A DNA stretch of 64,000 nt, from assembly GCA_034520625.1 (NCBI GenBank), contig JAXHNI010000003.1, positions 186,001 to 250,000 of the forward strand, given 5' to 3'. The DNA comes from JAANXG01 sp034520625. Lineage in GTDB: Bacteria > Pseudomonadota > Gammaproteobacteria > Arenicellales > JAANXG01. This document shows, piece by piece, positions 33,332 to 41,941 of this stretch. Position 1 is the stretch's first letter. The number at the start of each line of letters is the position of its first letter. The notes beneath the pieces were generated by a model that searched no databases, was not told the DNA's origin, and saw nothing but the letters and a program-made list of their open reading frames with translations. The translations under genes and the position numbers were made by a program.

Positions 33332-34854
33332 GCGCCGGGGCGGCGCAGCACAAGGTATGGCTCCAGTCGTGGCTGGCAACGGCTTCGTCGGAGGGCTGGA
33401 TCGACGAGGCGGAGATCCGCCGCCTGGAAGCCCTCGAATCCCGCGGCGCCGAGGCCTTGTTCGAGGCGCGGGGCGAACGGCCGTTGACGGTGGGCTTTTT
33501 CGGCGGCACCGGGGTCGGCAAGAGCAGCCTGCTCAACCGTTTGATCGGCGAGTCCGTGGCGGAGGTCGGGGTGGAGCGGCCGACGTCCACGCAGGTAACC
33601 CTGTATGTCCACGAATACTATCCGCTCGGGAATCTCGACGAGCTGTTTCCGGTCGAACGCGTCCGGGTGGCAAGCCACCGGCGCGACGAGTACCGGGACG
33701 TGGTGTGGATCGACATGCCCGACATCGACAGCGTGGAGCGCACCAACCGGGAGCTGGTCTTCGAGTGGCTGCCTTACATCGACTGGCTCGTTTACGTCGT
33801 CAGCCCGGAACGATATCGCGACGACGCGGGCTGGCGCGTACTGAAGCAGCGCGGTCACCGCCACCACTGGCTGTTCGTGATGAACCGCTGGGATACGGGT
33901 TCTGTCGAGCAATACCAGGATTTCGCCCGCATTCTGGAGGAGGCCGGCATCGAAGGCGCCGCGCTGATCAGGACGAGCTGCACGGCGCCGGTCGGTGACG
34001 ACTTCGATAGCATGATGGCCGCCGTCGACGGCGCCGTCGCGGAACACGGCCTCGCCACGCTGCAGGCGGTGGGTGAGCGGGCCCGGCTCGACGACCTGCG
34101 TCACCAGTGCGAGCGCTACGCGGCAATGCTCGGGGATGCGAACCGCTGGCGGCGGTTCGCCGAGGCGGGTGAAGCGGCGATCGGGGAGAAGCTCGAATCC
34201 TTGATCCGGTACCTGAAGGACGAGACGGCGATCGAGGCCGCCCATGCGGCCGGGCGAAGCACGGACAGCCCGTCCGCGGTGGTTGAGCCGCCGGCGCCGC
34301 CCCGGTTGATCGCCGAGTATGTCCAGGACATCGCGTCCGCCATTGCGGTGGCCCGGGACGATCTGCCCGCCGGACCCGTCGATTCCCGGACCGGGCCGGT
34401 CCTGGCATTGCTGGAACAACGCATGGCGGATGCCGTGCGCCGCGGATTCCGGGAGGGCACGGCACGCCCGGGCAATGTCCTGCAGCGACGGGCGGCGGCT
34501 TTGATGAAGCGGCTGGTCTACGGCCTGCCGCTGATCGCCTGCGCGGGGATTGCCTACGTGGTGGTGGTTCGGTATCAGCGGGGGCTGAGCGGAACGGACG
34601 ACTTTCTCGGCTTCGATTTCCTGGCTCACAGCCTCATGGTGCTCGGGCTCGCCGCGTTGATTCCTTACCTCCTGGCGCGGCTCCTCCGTCCCTCGGTGCG
34701 GCGCTCCATCGTCAAGCGCGTCGACAACGCGCTGCGGCTCGCACGCTCGGAAGTGATCGAAGGGTGGCGGGAAGCCATGGAGGACGCCGGCGAGCGACGG
34801 CAGCAACTGGAGCAATCACTGGCCTCGATTCGCGCCGACATCGAGCGCGAGTGA
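33328..34854 (+). CDS. Large GTPase, membrane-anchored, second of a coupled pair
   Basis: The 508-residue protein has G1 GGTGVGKSSLLN (near residue 60), a threonine-bearing switch (RPTSTQVT), G3 DMPDID (near 129) and a G4 variant MNRWD (near 186). A helical region follows, then two hydrophobic segments at about 396-414 (LPLIACAGIAYVVVV) and 435-453 (LMVLGLAALIPYLLARLL), and a C-terminal charged helix. Thus it is probably a membrane-anchored partner of the soluble first GTPase. Start and stop overlap show obligatory coupling. Paired dynamin-like proteins are known to remodel membranes together; that role here is inference. Confidence 0.72.
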   Translation: MSAGAAQHKVWLQSWLATASSEGWIDEAEIRRLEALESRGAEALFEARGERPLTVGFFGGTGVGKSSLLNRLIGESVAEVGVERPTSTQVTLYVHEYYPLGNLDELFPVERVRVASHRRDEYRDVVWIDMPDIDSVERTNRELVFEWLPYIDWLVYVVSPERYRDDAGWRVLKQRGHRHHWLFVMNRWDTGSVEQYQDFARILEEAGIEGAALIRTSCTAPVGDDFDSMMAAVDGAVAEHGLATLQAVGERARLDDLRHQCERYAAMLGDANRWRRFAEAGEAAIGEKLESLIRYLKDETAIEAAHAAGRSTDSPSAVVEPPAPPRLIAEYVQDIASAIAVARDDLPAGPVDSRTGPVLALLEQRMADAVRRGFREGTARPGNVLQRRAAALMKRLVYGLPLIACAGIAYVVVVRYQRGLSGTDDFLGFDFLAHSLMVLGLAALIPYLLARLLRPSVRRSIVKRVDNALRLARSEVIEGWREAMEDAGERRQQLEQSLASIRADIERE

Positions 34855-34862
34855 TGACTACG

Positions 34863-35468
34863 CTACTCCGCGATGTTCGGCGCAGCCAGGCCGTCCTGCC
34901 GGTAGTAGAAATCCGAGATGGTTTTCATCTGTGACTCGCTCAAGCCGGCCGCCATGCCGTTCATCACGGGGTCCTGGCGGGCGCCGGACTTGTATTCCCG
35001 CAGGGTGTGGACCAGGTATTCGGGATACTGCCCCGCGAGGATGGGCGCCCCTTGCGTGGCCTCCGGATCCGACGGGCTGTTGCCGTCCGCGTTGTGGCAG
35101 GCGGCGCATTGCTGGGCCGGATTATCGTCGCTCACGTCGTTGGAGGCGGGCTCGCCCAGCGAGGCGAAATAGGCGGCGATATCCGCCATTTCCTGCTCGG
35201 TGAGATCCGCGGCCTGGGCCTGCATGGTGGGATGCGGCCGCCTCTCGTCCTGGAACGCCTTCAGGGCCCGCACAACATAGAAATCGTGCTGCCCGCCGAG
35301 TTTCGGCACCCGAAAACCCGGATAGGCGTTGCGCATGCCGGGTGCACCGTGGCAGCCCATGCAGGTCTGAGCGAGCAGCTTGCCCTGTTCGGCATCGCCT
35401 TCGGCCTGGGCGGCCGGGGCGAGCGACAGGCAAGCGGTCACAGCCAGCACATGGAGAAGCGGTCTCAT
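34863..35468 (-). CDS. Cytochrome c4, periplasmic dihaem
   Basis: The 201-residue product has a signal peptide ending AAQAEG and two CxxCH haem sites, CMGCHGAPG and CAACHNADG, each followed by a Met ligand region (TMQAQAADLTEQEMADIAAYFA and NGMAAGLSESQMKTISDFY). The two-fold repeat is the cytochrome c4 layout. It carries electrons in the periplasm, typically to cytochrome oxidases. The gene converges on the GTPase pair with only a few bases between stops. Good promoter space lies upstream toward sixA. Confidence 0.92.
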   Translation of the reverse strand: MRPLLHVLAVTACLSLAPAAQAEGDAEQGKLLAQTCMGCHGAPGMRNAYPGFRVPKLGGQHDFYVVRALKAFQDERRPHPTMQAQAADLTEQEMADIAAYFASLGEPASNDVSDDNPAQQCAACHNADGNSPSDPEATQGAPILAGQYPEYLVHTLREYKSGARQDPVMNGMAAGLSESQMKTISDFYYRQDGLAAPNIAE

Positions 35469-35708
35469 GTGATCGGTCTCCTGGATTCGCTATTAATATG
35501 ATTGGAAATCGTAGAGGGGCGCACTTTAAGGAGTTCGCGCCCCCCGCGCAAGCCAAAACGCAGTTCCGGCCCGGCCACCGGACCATTTCGCGGCATCGTT
35601 GATTGCCCCCGCGCTCCCGGGCGTGCAGTGGTGCCCGAAACGCCTCCGCCGGAAGTTACGGGTGTTGCCCGTCGTCAATACCCCAGTTGAAAGCATACAA
35701 TACGCGTC

Positions 35709-36230
35709 ATGCAAGTTGTGCTGTTCCGCCATGGGATCGCCGAGGACCGGGAGGAGTTCGCCCGCGCCGGGCGCCCGGACTCCGACCGTCCCCTTACCGG
35801 AAAGGGTGCGGAAAGGACGCGCCGGGCCGCCGCTGGCCTGCTGAGCGTCCTGGACGGAGTGGATTGCGTCGCTGCCAGCCCCTACGTACGCGCCCGCCAG
35901 ACTGCGGACATTGTCGCTGATCGCTGCGCGGAAGCCGGCCGGGCACCGGAGCGGGATAGCCTGGACGCCATGCAGCCGGGCGGCGACTACGGGGCGGTCT
36001 TGCGTTGGCTGGGGGCCCGGGACATTCGGGACACGGTCGTTCTGGTGGGGCACGAGCCCGACCTTTCGGGTCTGATGGCATGGCTCATCGCCGGGCGGCG
36101 GGACGGCTTCGCGCGGTTCAAGAAATCCGGCGCCTGCCTGATCGGCTTCGCGGCGCCGCCGGCGCGGGGAGACGGCGAGCTGCTGGCGTTCCTGCCGCCA
36201 GCGGTGCTTAGACAGCTCGCCGGGAACTGA
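35709..36230 (+). CDS. sixA: Phosphohistidine phosphatase SixA-like
   Basis: The 173-residue product is a small histidine phosphatase. The RHG motif (LFRHGIAED) holds the catalytic His, and ASPYVRARQTADIV and VLVGHEPDLSGLMAWLIAG hold the Arg and second His. Its size and closing part match SixA, which dephosphorylates His residues of phosphorelay or nitrogen-PTS proteins. It has no visible SixA target nearby. The ATG at 35709 starts directly on the motif. Confidence 0.9.
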   Translation: MQVVLFRHGIAEDREEFARAGRPDSDRPLTGKGAERTRRAAAGLLSVLDGVDCVAASPYVRARQTADIVADRCAEAGRAPERDSLDAMQPGGDYGAVLRWLGARDIRDTVVLVGHEPDLSGLMAWLIAGRRDGFARFKKSGACLIGFAAPPARGDGELLAFLPPAVLRQLAGN

Positions 36231-36330
36231 AGTCCCGGGGCGGCGCGTCGCCGGGCCACCCGTGGTATTCTCCGGCCCTTCCCGACGCGAACAACGAATC
36301 AAGGGCCGTATCGACCCGGCCGTCTCCAAT

Positions 36331-37401
36331 ATGAAATACGACACCGACGACCTGCGCATCATTGAAACCAAGGAACTGGTATCCCCGGGCCAGATCATCG
36401 AGCAGTTCCCCATCACGGACTACGCATCGGAGGTCGTGCACGGCTCCCGTTCGGCGATCCATCGCATTCTCAACGGCGAGGACGACCGGCTGCTGGTCAT
36501 CGTGGGGCCGTGCTCGATTCACGATATCGAAGCCGCCAAGGAGTACGCCGGACTGCTCAAGGCGATGCGCACGGAGCTCGAATCCGAGCTGGAAGTGGTG
36601 ATGCGGGTGTATTTCGAAAAACCCAGGACCACCGTGGGTTGGAAAGGCCTGATCAACGATCCGGACCTGGACGAGACCTTTCACATCAACCGGGGCCTGG
36701 CACTTGCAAGGGAGCTGCTGGTGGACCTCAACGACATGGGGCTGCCGGCGGGCACCGAATACCTGGATCTGATCTCGCCGCAGTACATCGCCGATCTCGT
36801 CAGCTGGGGCGCCATCGGCGCGCGCACGACGGAGAGCCAGGGCCATCGCCAGCTGGCGTCGGGCCTGTCCTGTCCCGTCGGCTTCAAGAACGGTACGGAC
36901 GGCAACCTGGCGATTGCCGTCGACGCCGTGAACGCCGCGGGCCGGCCGCACCACTTTCTGTCGGTGACCAAGGAGGGCCGCACCGCGATCTTTTCCACGG
37001 CCGGCAACCAGGACTGCCACGTGATTCTGCGCGGCGGCCGGCAGCCCAATTACGATTCGGAGCACGTCGAGGCGGCGGCCGCGGCGCTGGAGAAATCGGG
37101 GCTGAGCCCGGCGCGGATCATGATCGACTTCAGCCACGCCAACAGCCGCAAGCAGCCGCAACGACAGTTCGAAGTGGCCGCCGACGTCGCGGGCCAGCTG
37201 GCGGGCGGTGAGAACCGGATCATGGGCGTGATGATTGAAAGCCATCTCGTCGAGGGCCGCCAGGACGTGACCCCGGGGCGCGATCTGGTGTATGGACAGA
37301 GCATCACCGATGCCTGTCTGGGCTGGGATGAAACCACCGTGCTCTTGAAACGGCTTGCGGAATCCGTTAAAAGTCGCCGCGCCCGGCGGGCCGCCGCATA
37401 G
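36331..37401 (+). CDS. 3-deoxy-7-phosphoheptulonate (DAHP) synthase, class I, isozyme 1
   Basis: DAHP synthase starts the shikimate pathway by joining phosphoenolpyruvate and erythrose 4-phosphate. The 356-residue product shows VGPCSIHDIEAAKEYA, YFEKPRTTVGWKGLINDP, GARTTESQGHRQLASGL, HVILRGGRQPNYDS and IMIDFSHANS, all class I-alpha hallmarks with the metal and PEP ligands present. Start at the ATG 36331. A second copy lies at 40693; they differ enough to be distinct isozymes. Which amino acid inhibits each cannot be told with confidence. Confidence 0.93.
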   Translation: MKYDTDDLRIIETKELVSPGQIIEQFPITDYASEVVHGSRSAIHRILNGEDDRLLVIVGPCSIHDIEAAKEYAGLLKAMRTELESELEVVMRVYFEKPRTTVGWKGLINDPDLDETFHINRGLALARELLVDLNDMGLPAGTEYLDLISPQYIADLVSWGAIGARTTESQGHRQLASGLSCPVGFKNGTDGNLAIAVDAVNAAGRPHHFLSVTKEGRTAIFSTAGNQDCHVILRGGRQPNYDSEHVEAAAAALEKSGLSPARIMIDFSHANSRKQPQRQFEVAADVAGQLAGGENRIMGVMIESHLVEGRQDVTPGRDLVYGQSITDACLGWDETTVLLKRLAESVKSRRARRAAA

Positions 37402-37537
37402 CGGACCGCTGAAAGTCGCCCCGGACGCCGATGCGGCGTCCGCTCCGGCGCGTCGAGTACGCCCGCTTACCCGGCTTCGCTTGCTGTCGGCCGGTCTTGC
37501 CTGCCCGGCTTCAACCATGTGGGGAGCGCAGAGCCCC

Positions 37538-37562
37538 GCCGGCCCGTTCGGCCTTTTTTTAT
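37538..37562 (+). terminator. Likely terminator after first DAHP synthase gene
   Basis: GCCGGCCCGTTCGGCC followed by seven T residues gives a short GC stem with a T tract just before sat. It would end transcription from the upstream DAHP synthase gene, so sat probably has its own promoter or depends on read-through. Confidence 0.55.
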
Positions 37563-37583
37563 CAGGAATCAGGAGAAAACCGC

Positions 37584-38777
37584 ATGATCAGGCCCCATGG
37601 CTCTGAACAATTGAATTCGTTGTTTGTACAGGATGAGAGCGAAAGGACAGCGCTGGCCGGCGAGGCCGCCGGGCTGTCGTCCGTGCTGCTGAGCTCCGGT
37701 GCCGCCGCCAACGCGGTGATGCTGGGTGCCGGCTACTTCAATCCGCTGACCGGCTACATGAACAAGGCCGATGCCCTGTCGGTGTGCGACCACATGCGCA
37801 CCGCCGATGGGCTGTTCTGGCCGGTGCCGGTGCTCAACCTGTGCCGCGACGCGGCCGGGATCGAGGCAGGGTCGCGTATCGCCCTGCGGGACCCCAACGT
37901 GGCGGGCGAGCCTGTTCTGGCGGTCATGGCCGTCGATGCGGTGGAAACCCTGACGGACGATGAGCTGGCGCACATGGCCGAGCGCATCTTCGGCACCAGC
38001 GATCCCGCCCATCCGGGACTGGCGACGTTCATGGCGTCGGGGCGGTATTGCCTGTCCGGGCCGATCCGGGTGCTGAACCACAGCTATTTCGAGGCCGAGT
38101 TTCCGGAGACCTTCCGGACCGCGGTGGAAATCCGCGCGGAGATCGCCGAGCGGGGCTGGGAAAAGGTCGTGGCCTTCCAGACCCGGAATCCCATGCACCG
38201 GGCTCACGAGGAGCTGTGCAAGATGGCGATGCAGGATGTGGGCGCGGACGGCTGCGTGGTTCACATGCTGCTCGGCAAGCTCAAGCCGGGGGACATTCCG
38301 GCGTCGGTGCGCGATGCGGCGATTCGCAAGATGGCGGAGCTGTATTTCCCGCCGAACAGCGTCATGATCACCGGCTACGGTTTCGACATGCTCTATGCCG
38401 GTCCGCGGGAGGCGGTGCTGCACGCCATCTTCCGGCAGAATATGGGCGCCACGCACCTGATCGTGGGGCGAGACCACGCCGGAGTGGGGGATTACTACGG
38501 CCCGTTCGACGCCCAGGAGATATTCGACCGCGACGTGCCGGACGATGCCCTGGAGATCGAAATCTACAAGGCGGACCACACCGCGTATTCGAAGAAGCTG
38601 GACCGCGTCGTCATGATGCGCGACGCTCCCGACCACACCCCGGACGACTTCGTGCTGCTGTCCGGCACGCGGGTGCGGGAGCTGCTGGGCGCCGGCGTCG
38701 CCCCGCCGGAGGAGTTCTCGAGGCCGGAGGTGGCGAAGATCCTGATGACCTACTACCAGTCACTGCCCGAAAACTAG
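37584..38777 (+). CDS. sat: ATP sulfurylase (Sat-type)
   Basis: The 397-residue product is a homo-oligomeric ATP sulfurylase. It shows the signature VVAFQTRNPMHRAHEE (nucleotide-binding QxRN-P-HxxH) and VGRDHAGVGDYYGPFDAQ, and LLSGTRVRELLGAG near the end. It belongs to the Sat group, not CysDN. In sulfur-oxidising gammaproteobacteria Sat runs from APS to sulfate with ATP gain, but assimilation is also possible; aprAB is not in the window. AGGAGA at 37571-37576 sets the ATG at 37584. Confidence 0.93.
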   Translation: MIRPHGSEQLNSLFVQDESERTALAGEAAGLSSVLLSSGAAANAVMLGAGYFNPLTGYMNKADALSVCDHMRTADGLFWPVPVLNLCRDAAGIEAGSRIALRDPNVAGEPVLAVMAVDAVETLTDDELAHMAERIFGTSDPAHPGLATFMASGRYCLSGPIRVLNHSYFEAEFPETFRTAVEIRAEIAERGWEKVVAFQTRNPMHRAHEELCKMAMQDVGADGCVVHMLLGKLKPGDIPASVRDAAIRKMAELYFPPNSVMITGYGFDMLYAGPREAVLHAIFRQNMGATHLIVGRDHAGVGDYYGPFDAQEIFDRDVPDDALEIEIYKADHTAYSKKLDRVVMMRDAPDHTPDDFVLLSGTRVRELLGAGVAPPEEFSRPEVAKILMTYYQSLPEN

Positions 38778-38922
38778 CCGGATATTGAGACAGAGCGAAT
38801 CTGCTCTTCCAGGTTCCTTCGCCAGGGAAGCGGCTTCTCTGTGTACCGTGCCTGATATCGTGGGCCGGATGTCAACCTAACCCAACCAAGCTTCGACGAT
38901 CGCAATCCAGTACCCGGATACG

Positions 38923-39081
38923 CTAGGGAAACTCTGTTCAATTCAGAGTTTCCCGCGACATAGGGATATGTCGACATGGATCCATCACGTAAGTGATTGA
39001 TCCATGAAGGAAAACGGAAATCGACTTTTTCGTTTTCCGTGCTCTGAGAATTCATGGACGAATTACTCAGAGTTTCCCTAG
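38923..39081. repeat. 159-bp MITE-like element of successive hairpins
   Basis: The ends CTAGGGAAACTCTG (38923-38936) and CAGAGTTTCCCTAG (39068-39081) are perfect inverted repeats. Inside, five hairpins follow one another: the left end with 38944-38954, CGACATA/TATGTCG (38957-38973), CATGGATC/GATCCATG (about 38975-39006), GGAAAACG/CGTTTTCC (39009-39038), and CTCTGAG/CTCAGAG (about 39042-39072). The right end's CTA gives the TAG stop of the neighbouring minus-strand gene. Confidence 0.8.
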
Positions 39082-39770
39082 AAATTGAAGTCGCCGGACC
39101 CGCCCCAGCGACCGCGTCGGCGGGTACCCACCTTGGGCAGAATGATTCCGACGATGATGCCGAGGATCAGCACGCCGGCGCCGGCCATGAACCATTTCTT
39201 GTCGGTGTGGTTTTCCAGTTCCCGGTTCCGGACCTGCAGCTCGTCGAGCTCGGTGGCCAGCCGGTTCGCCCGCTGCAGGGCTTCTTCCCGCTCGTCCATC
39301 AGGGAAACAACATTGGAGGCGTTATCCTTCACCGCGTCGAGCTGCTGCGTCAACTGGACGTTCTCGAACTCCAGGGTGTCGTACTGCAGCTTCAGCGACT
39401 GGTATTCGCTCTTCAGCTCGTTCAGCTCCTTGACGGTATCATTCTCGGTCTGGGCCCGGAGCTGCTCGAGCTCGTCCTTGGCCCTGGCCAGCTCCACCTG
39501 GGCCGGTTCCTCGGTCTGCAGGTAGCGCGTCAGGGCATATCCCTCGGTGCCCTCCGGGGTTCGTACCCGCGAATAGCCGGTGTCGCTGTTTTCGCTCAAC
39601 ACCTCCACCTGGGTGCCGGAGGGCAGGGACTCGAGTACCCGGTAGCCGGAGTCCTGGCCGCTGCGCACGGTAATGGTCAGCTCGTCGGTGACGTACCGGT
39701 CTTCCGCCTGGGCGGGGCCGGTGAAAAAAATGAAAAGGGCGATGAATCTGAGAAAGGGGAAAGATTTCAA
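39078..39770 (-). CDS. SH3-domain protein with C-terminal membrane anchor (YgiM-like, TIGR04211)
   Basis: The product has a signal peptide (FLRFIALFIFFTGPAQAED), a bacterial SH3 domain (YVTDELTITVRSGQDSGYRV, then GYSRVRTPEGTEGYALTRYL), a coiled coil of about 100 residues rich in Glu, Leu and Gln, and one C-terminal membrane helix (FMAGAGVLILGIIVGIILP) followed by Arg-rich residues. That layout is the TIGR04211/YgiM family, probably facing the periplasm. No ATG start is available; a TTG at 39770 gives a compact signal peptide, and a TTG at 39806 is the alternative. The final TAG is donated by the adjoining hairpin element. Confidence 0.85.
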   Translation of the reverse strand: MKSFPFLRFIALFIFFTGPAQAEDRYVTDELTITVRSGQDSGYRVLESLPSGTQVEVLSENSDTGYSRVRTPEGTEGYALTRYLQTEEPAQVELARAKDELEQLRAQTENDTVKELNELKSEYQSLKLQYDTLEFENVQLTQQLDAVKDNASNVVSLMDEREEALQRANRLATELDELQVRNRELENHTDKKWFMAGAGVLILGIIVGIILPKVGTRRRGRWGGSGDFNF

Positions 39771-39854
39771 AATGGACGAAATACAGCTCGATTGGCCAGG
39801 GTTCAAGAGGGCGGCAATTGTTCCAGATGCGTCGTTGCGGTGGCAAGCTGAAAT

Positions 39855-40565
39855 TCAGTCCGCCGGTCCCGCCAGGTACCGGTCGACGATATGGCGGCCG
39901 CCCGGCGTCGACTGGGCCAGCCACAGGGTGCGCAGCCGGTGGCGCTCCTCCGGGGCCAGCCCCCAGCCGCACTGCGACTGGCGCAGTCGCCTTCCGAGTT
40001 GCTCCAGCGCGATGCCCGCGCTCACCGACAGGTTCAGGCTCTGCGTGAAGCCCTGCATGGGAACCGCCACGGAAAAGTCCGCCAGGGACAGTGCCGTGCC
40101 CGACAGTCCCGGTTCCTCGGAGCCGAAGCACAGCGCCAGGGGCGTATCGACGGGCAGTTCCGCGATGGGTATGCTTGCCGCCTCCGGGCACATGGCCGCG
40201 ATCCGGTATCCCCCGTCCTTCAGGCCCTGGAGACAGGCCGCCGTGGCGTTTGCACCGCGGTACCGGCGCAGCGTGACCCATTTCGAGGCGCCCTGGACTA
40301 TGTTCCGGTTGGGCTCGAAATGGTTCGCGGACTCGATGACGTGCAGGTCCTGGATGCCGAAGCATTCGCAGCTTCGGATCACCGCGCTGGCGTTGTGGCT
40401 CTGGTAGATGTTCTCGAGCGCCACGGTGAGGTGCCTGGTGCGGCTGTCGAGCACGGTATCGATGCGCGCCACCCGGCCCGGGTTGACGATGGTCAGCAGG
40501 TGACCGGTCAATTCCGTCAGGACTTCGGGCTCCAGGTCGTTGATGATCCGTTCCAGTGGTCTCAT
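39855..40565 (-). CDS. trmH: tRNA (guanosine-18-2'-O)-methyltransferase TrmH
   Basis: TrmH, a SpoU-type trefoil methyltransferase, methylates guanosine 18 of tRNAs. The 236-residue product shows RTRHLTVALENIYQSHNASAV (motif 1, with the Asn and Arg), ALCFGSEEPGLSGTAL (motif 2) and VPMQGFTQSLNLSVSAGIAL (motif 3), which with the catalytic Arg near the start defines the family. I use the ATG at 40565 (MRPLERIINDLEPEVL). It is divergent from the second DAHP synthase gene. Confidence 0.93.
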   Translation of the reverse strand: MRPLERIINDLEPEVLTELTGHLLTIVNPGRVARIDTVLDSRTRHLTVALENIYQSHNASAVIRSCECFGIQDLHVIESANHFEPNRNIVQGASKWVTLRRYRGANATAACLQGLKDGGYRIAAMCPEAASIPIAELPVDTPLALCFGSEEPGLSGTALSLADFSVAVPMQGFTQSLNLSVSAGIALEQLGRRLRQSQCGWGLAPEERHRLRTLWLAQSTPGGRHIVDRYLAGPAD

Positions 40566-40692
40566 AATTGAATCCGGGGATGTAGCGGACAAAATCGCCT
40601 GACATGCTCCGATGCGTCGCACCGTTTCGACGCCATCGGGGCTAGATGCTCGCCGGCCTCCTGAAAAGAATCGAAATCTTACACGAACCGAT

Positions 40693-41757
40693 ATGAATGC
40701 AACCGATCAAGCCCGGACCCGGGATCTCCACGTCGAATCCCTGACACCGCTGGTGTCGCCGAACGCGCTGCGGCTGGAGATCCCCATTACGGAAGCTGCC
40801 CAGCGCACGATCCTCGAGAGCCGGGAAACCATCCCGGCGATCCTGGCGGGACGCGACCGCCGGCTCCTGGTGGTGGTGGGCCCCTGTTCCATCCACGACA
40901 CCGACGCCGCCCTGGACTATGCCCGGCGCCTGCAGGGGCTGCGCGAGCGCCTCGGGGATACGCTGTACATCGTGATGCGCACCTATTTCGAGAAGCCGCG
41001 CACCACCGTCGGCTGGAAGGGCCTGATCAACGATCCCCATCTCGACGGCAGCTTCGACATGGAGACCGGCCTGCGGCGGGCCCGCCGACTGCTGGTGGAC
41101 ATCGCGGGAATGGGACTGCCCACGGCGACCGAGATCCTGGATCCCATCACCCCCCAGTACATCGACGACGCTCTGGACTGGGCCGCCATCGGCGCCCGCA
41201 CCACCGAGAGCCAGACCCACCGCCAGATGGCGAGTGGTCTGTCGATGCCCGTGGGCTACAAGAATTCCACCACCGGTTCCCTGGAAGTGGCGATCAACGC
41301 CATGCGCTCCGCCCGCGAACCCCATGCTTTTCTCGGCATCGACGGCGACGGGCGCACCTGCGTGGTGCGCACCACCGGCAACCCCTGGGGTCACGTGATC
41401 CTGCGCGGCGGGCAGGGCAGGCCCAACTACGACCCGTCGAACGTGGCCGAAGCGGTGGAAACCCTGAAGGGTGCCGGGCTCCCCACCGGCCTGATGGTGG
41501 ATTGCAGCCACGCCAATTCGGGCAAGAAGCACGAGCGCCAGGAAGTGGTGTGGAACTCCGTCGTCGAGCAGAAAGCGCAGGGCAACCACGACCTGGTGGG
41601 CGTGATGCTGGAATCCAACATCGAGGCGGGCAGCCAGCCCCTGGGGGACGACCCCTCGACGCTGCGCTACGGCGTATCCATCACCGACGCGTGCATCGAT
41701 TGGGACACGACGGAACGACTGCTCATTGACGCCGACGGGAAATTGCGCGCCAACTGA
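40693..41757 (+). CDS. DAHP synthase, class I, isozyme 2
   Basis: This 354-residue enzyme catalyses the same first shikimate step as the gene at 36331. It shows VVGPCSIHDTDAALDYA, YFEKPRTTVGWKGLINDP, GARTTESQTHRQMASGLS, HVILRGGQGRPNYD and VDCSHANSGKKHERQ. The N-terminal region (DLHVESLTPLVSPNALRLEIP) differs from isozyme 1, where inhibitor specificity is set, so each is probably controlled by a different aromatic amino acid. The two lie 3.3 kb apart with sat, an SH3 protein and trmH between. Confidence 0.93.
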   Translation: MNATDQARTRDLHVESLTPLVSPNALRLEIPITEAAQRTILESRETIPAILAGRDRRLLVVVGPCSIHDTDAALDYARRLQGLRERLGDTLYIVMRTYFEKPRTTVGWKGLINDPHLDGSFDMETGLRRARRLLVDIAGMGLPTATEILDPITPQYIDDALDWAAIGARTTESQTHRQMASGLSMPVGYKNSTTGSLEVAINAMRSAREPHAFLGIDGDGRTCVVRTTGNPWGHVILRGGQGRPNYDPSNVAEAVETLKGAGLPTGLMVDCSHANSGKKHERQEVVWNSVVEQKAQGNHDLVGVMLESNIEAGSQPLGDDPSTLRYGVSITDACIDWDTTERLLIDADGKLRAN

Positions 41758-41764
41758 GTTCCGT

Positions 41765-41850
41765 TTTCGAGGGGTCGGAGTACTTGAAAACCCGAAGAAC
41801 CTTGTCGCTATATTGCTCTACGAGTTTTCAAGTACTCCGACCCCTCGAAA
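41765..41850. repeat. 86-bp palindromic repeat (RAYT/REP-like)
   Basis: Arms of 27 bases at 41765-41791 (containing GGGGTCGGAGTACTTGAAAA) and 41824-41850 are perfect inverted repeats around a 32-base loop. Sequences with GGGGTCGGAGTACTT ends are typical flanks of REP-associated tyrosine transposases. A decayed relative with ACTCCGACCCCTTGAAA is at about 48254-48272. Confidence 0.75.
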
Positions 41851-41864
41851 CTTGGAACATGGAA

Positions 41865-41921
41865 TGTAGGTCGGGCGCGAGCCCGACATTTGTATCCAGT
41901 CGGGCTCGCGCCCGACCTACA
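41865..41921. repeat. REP-like palindrome (family C), copy 1
   Basis: A 57-bp palindrome with arms TGTAGGTCGGGCGCGAGCC and its complement around a short loop (ATTTGTATCC). A second copy lies at 45414-45470 in the opposite orientation, on the other side of the DUF2079 and ligase genes. Confidence 0.85.
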
Positions 41922-41941
41922 GAAAGGCTTGAACGTCTGCG

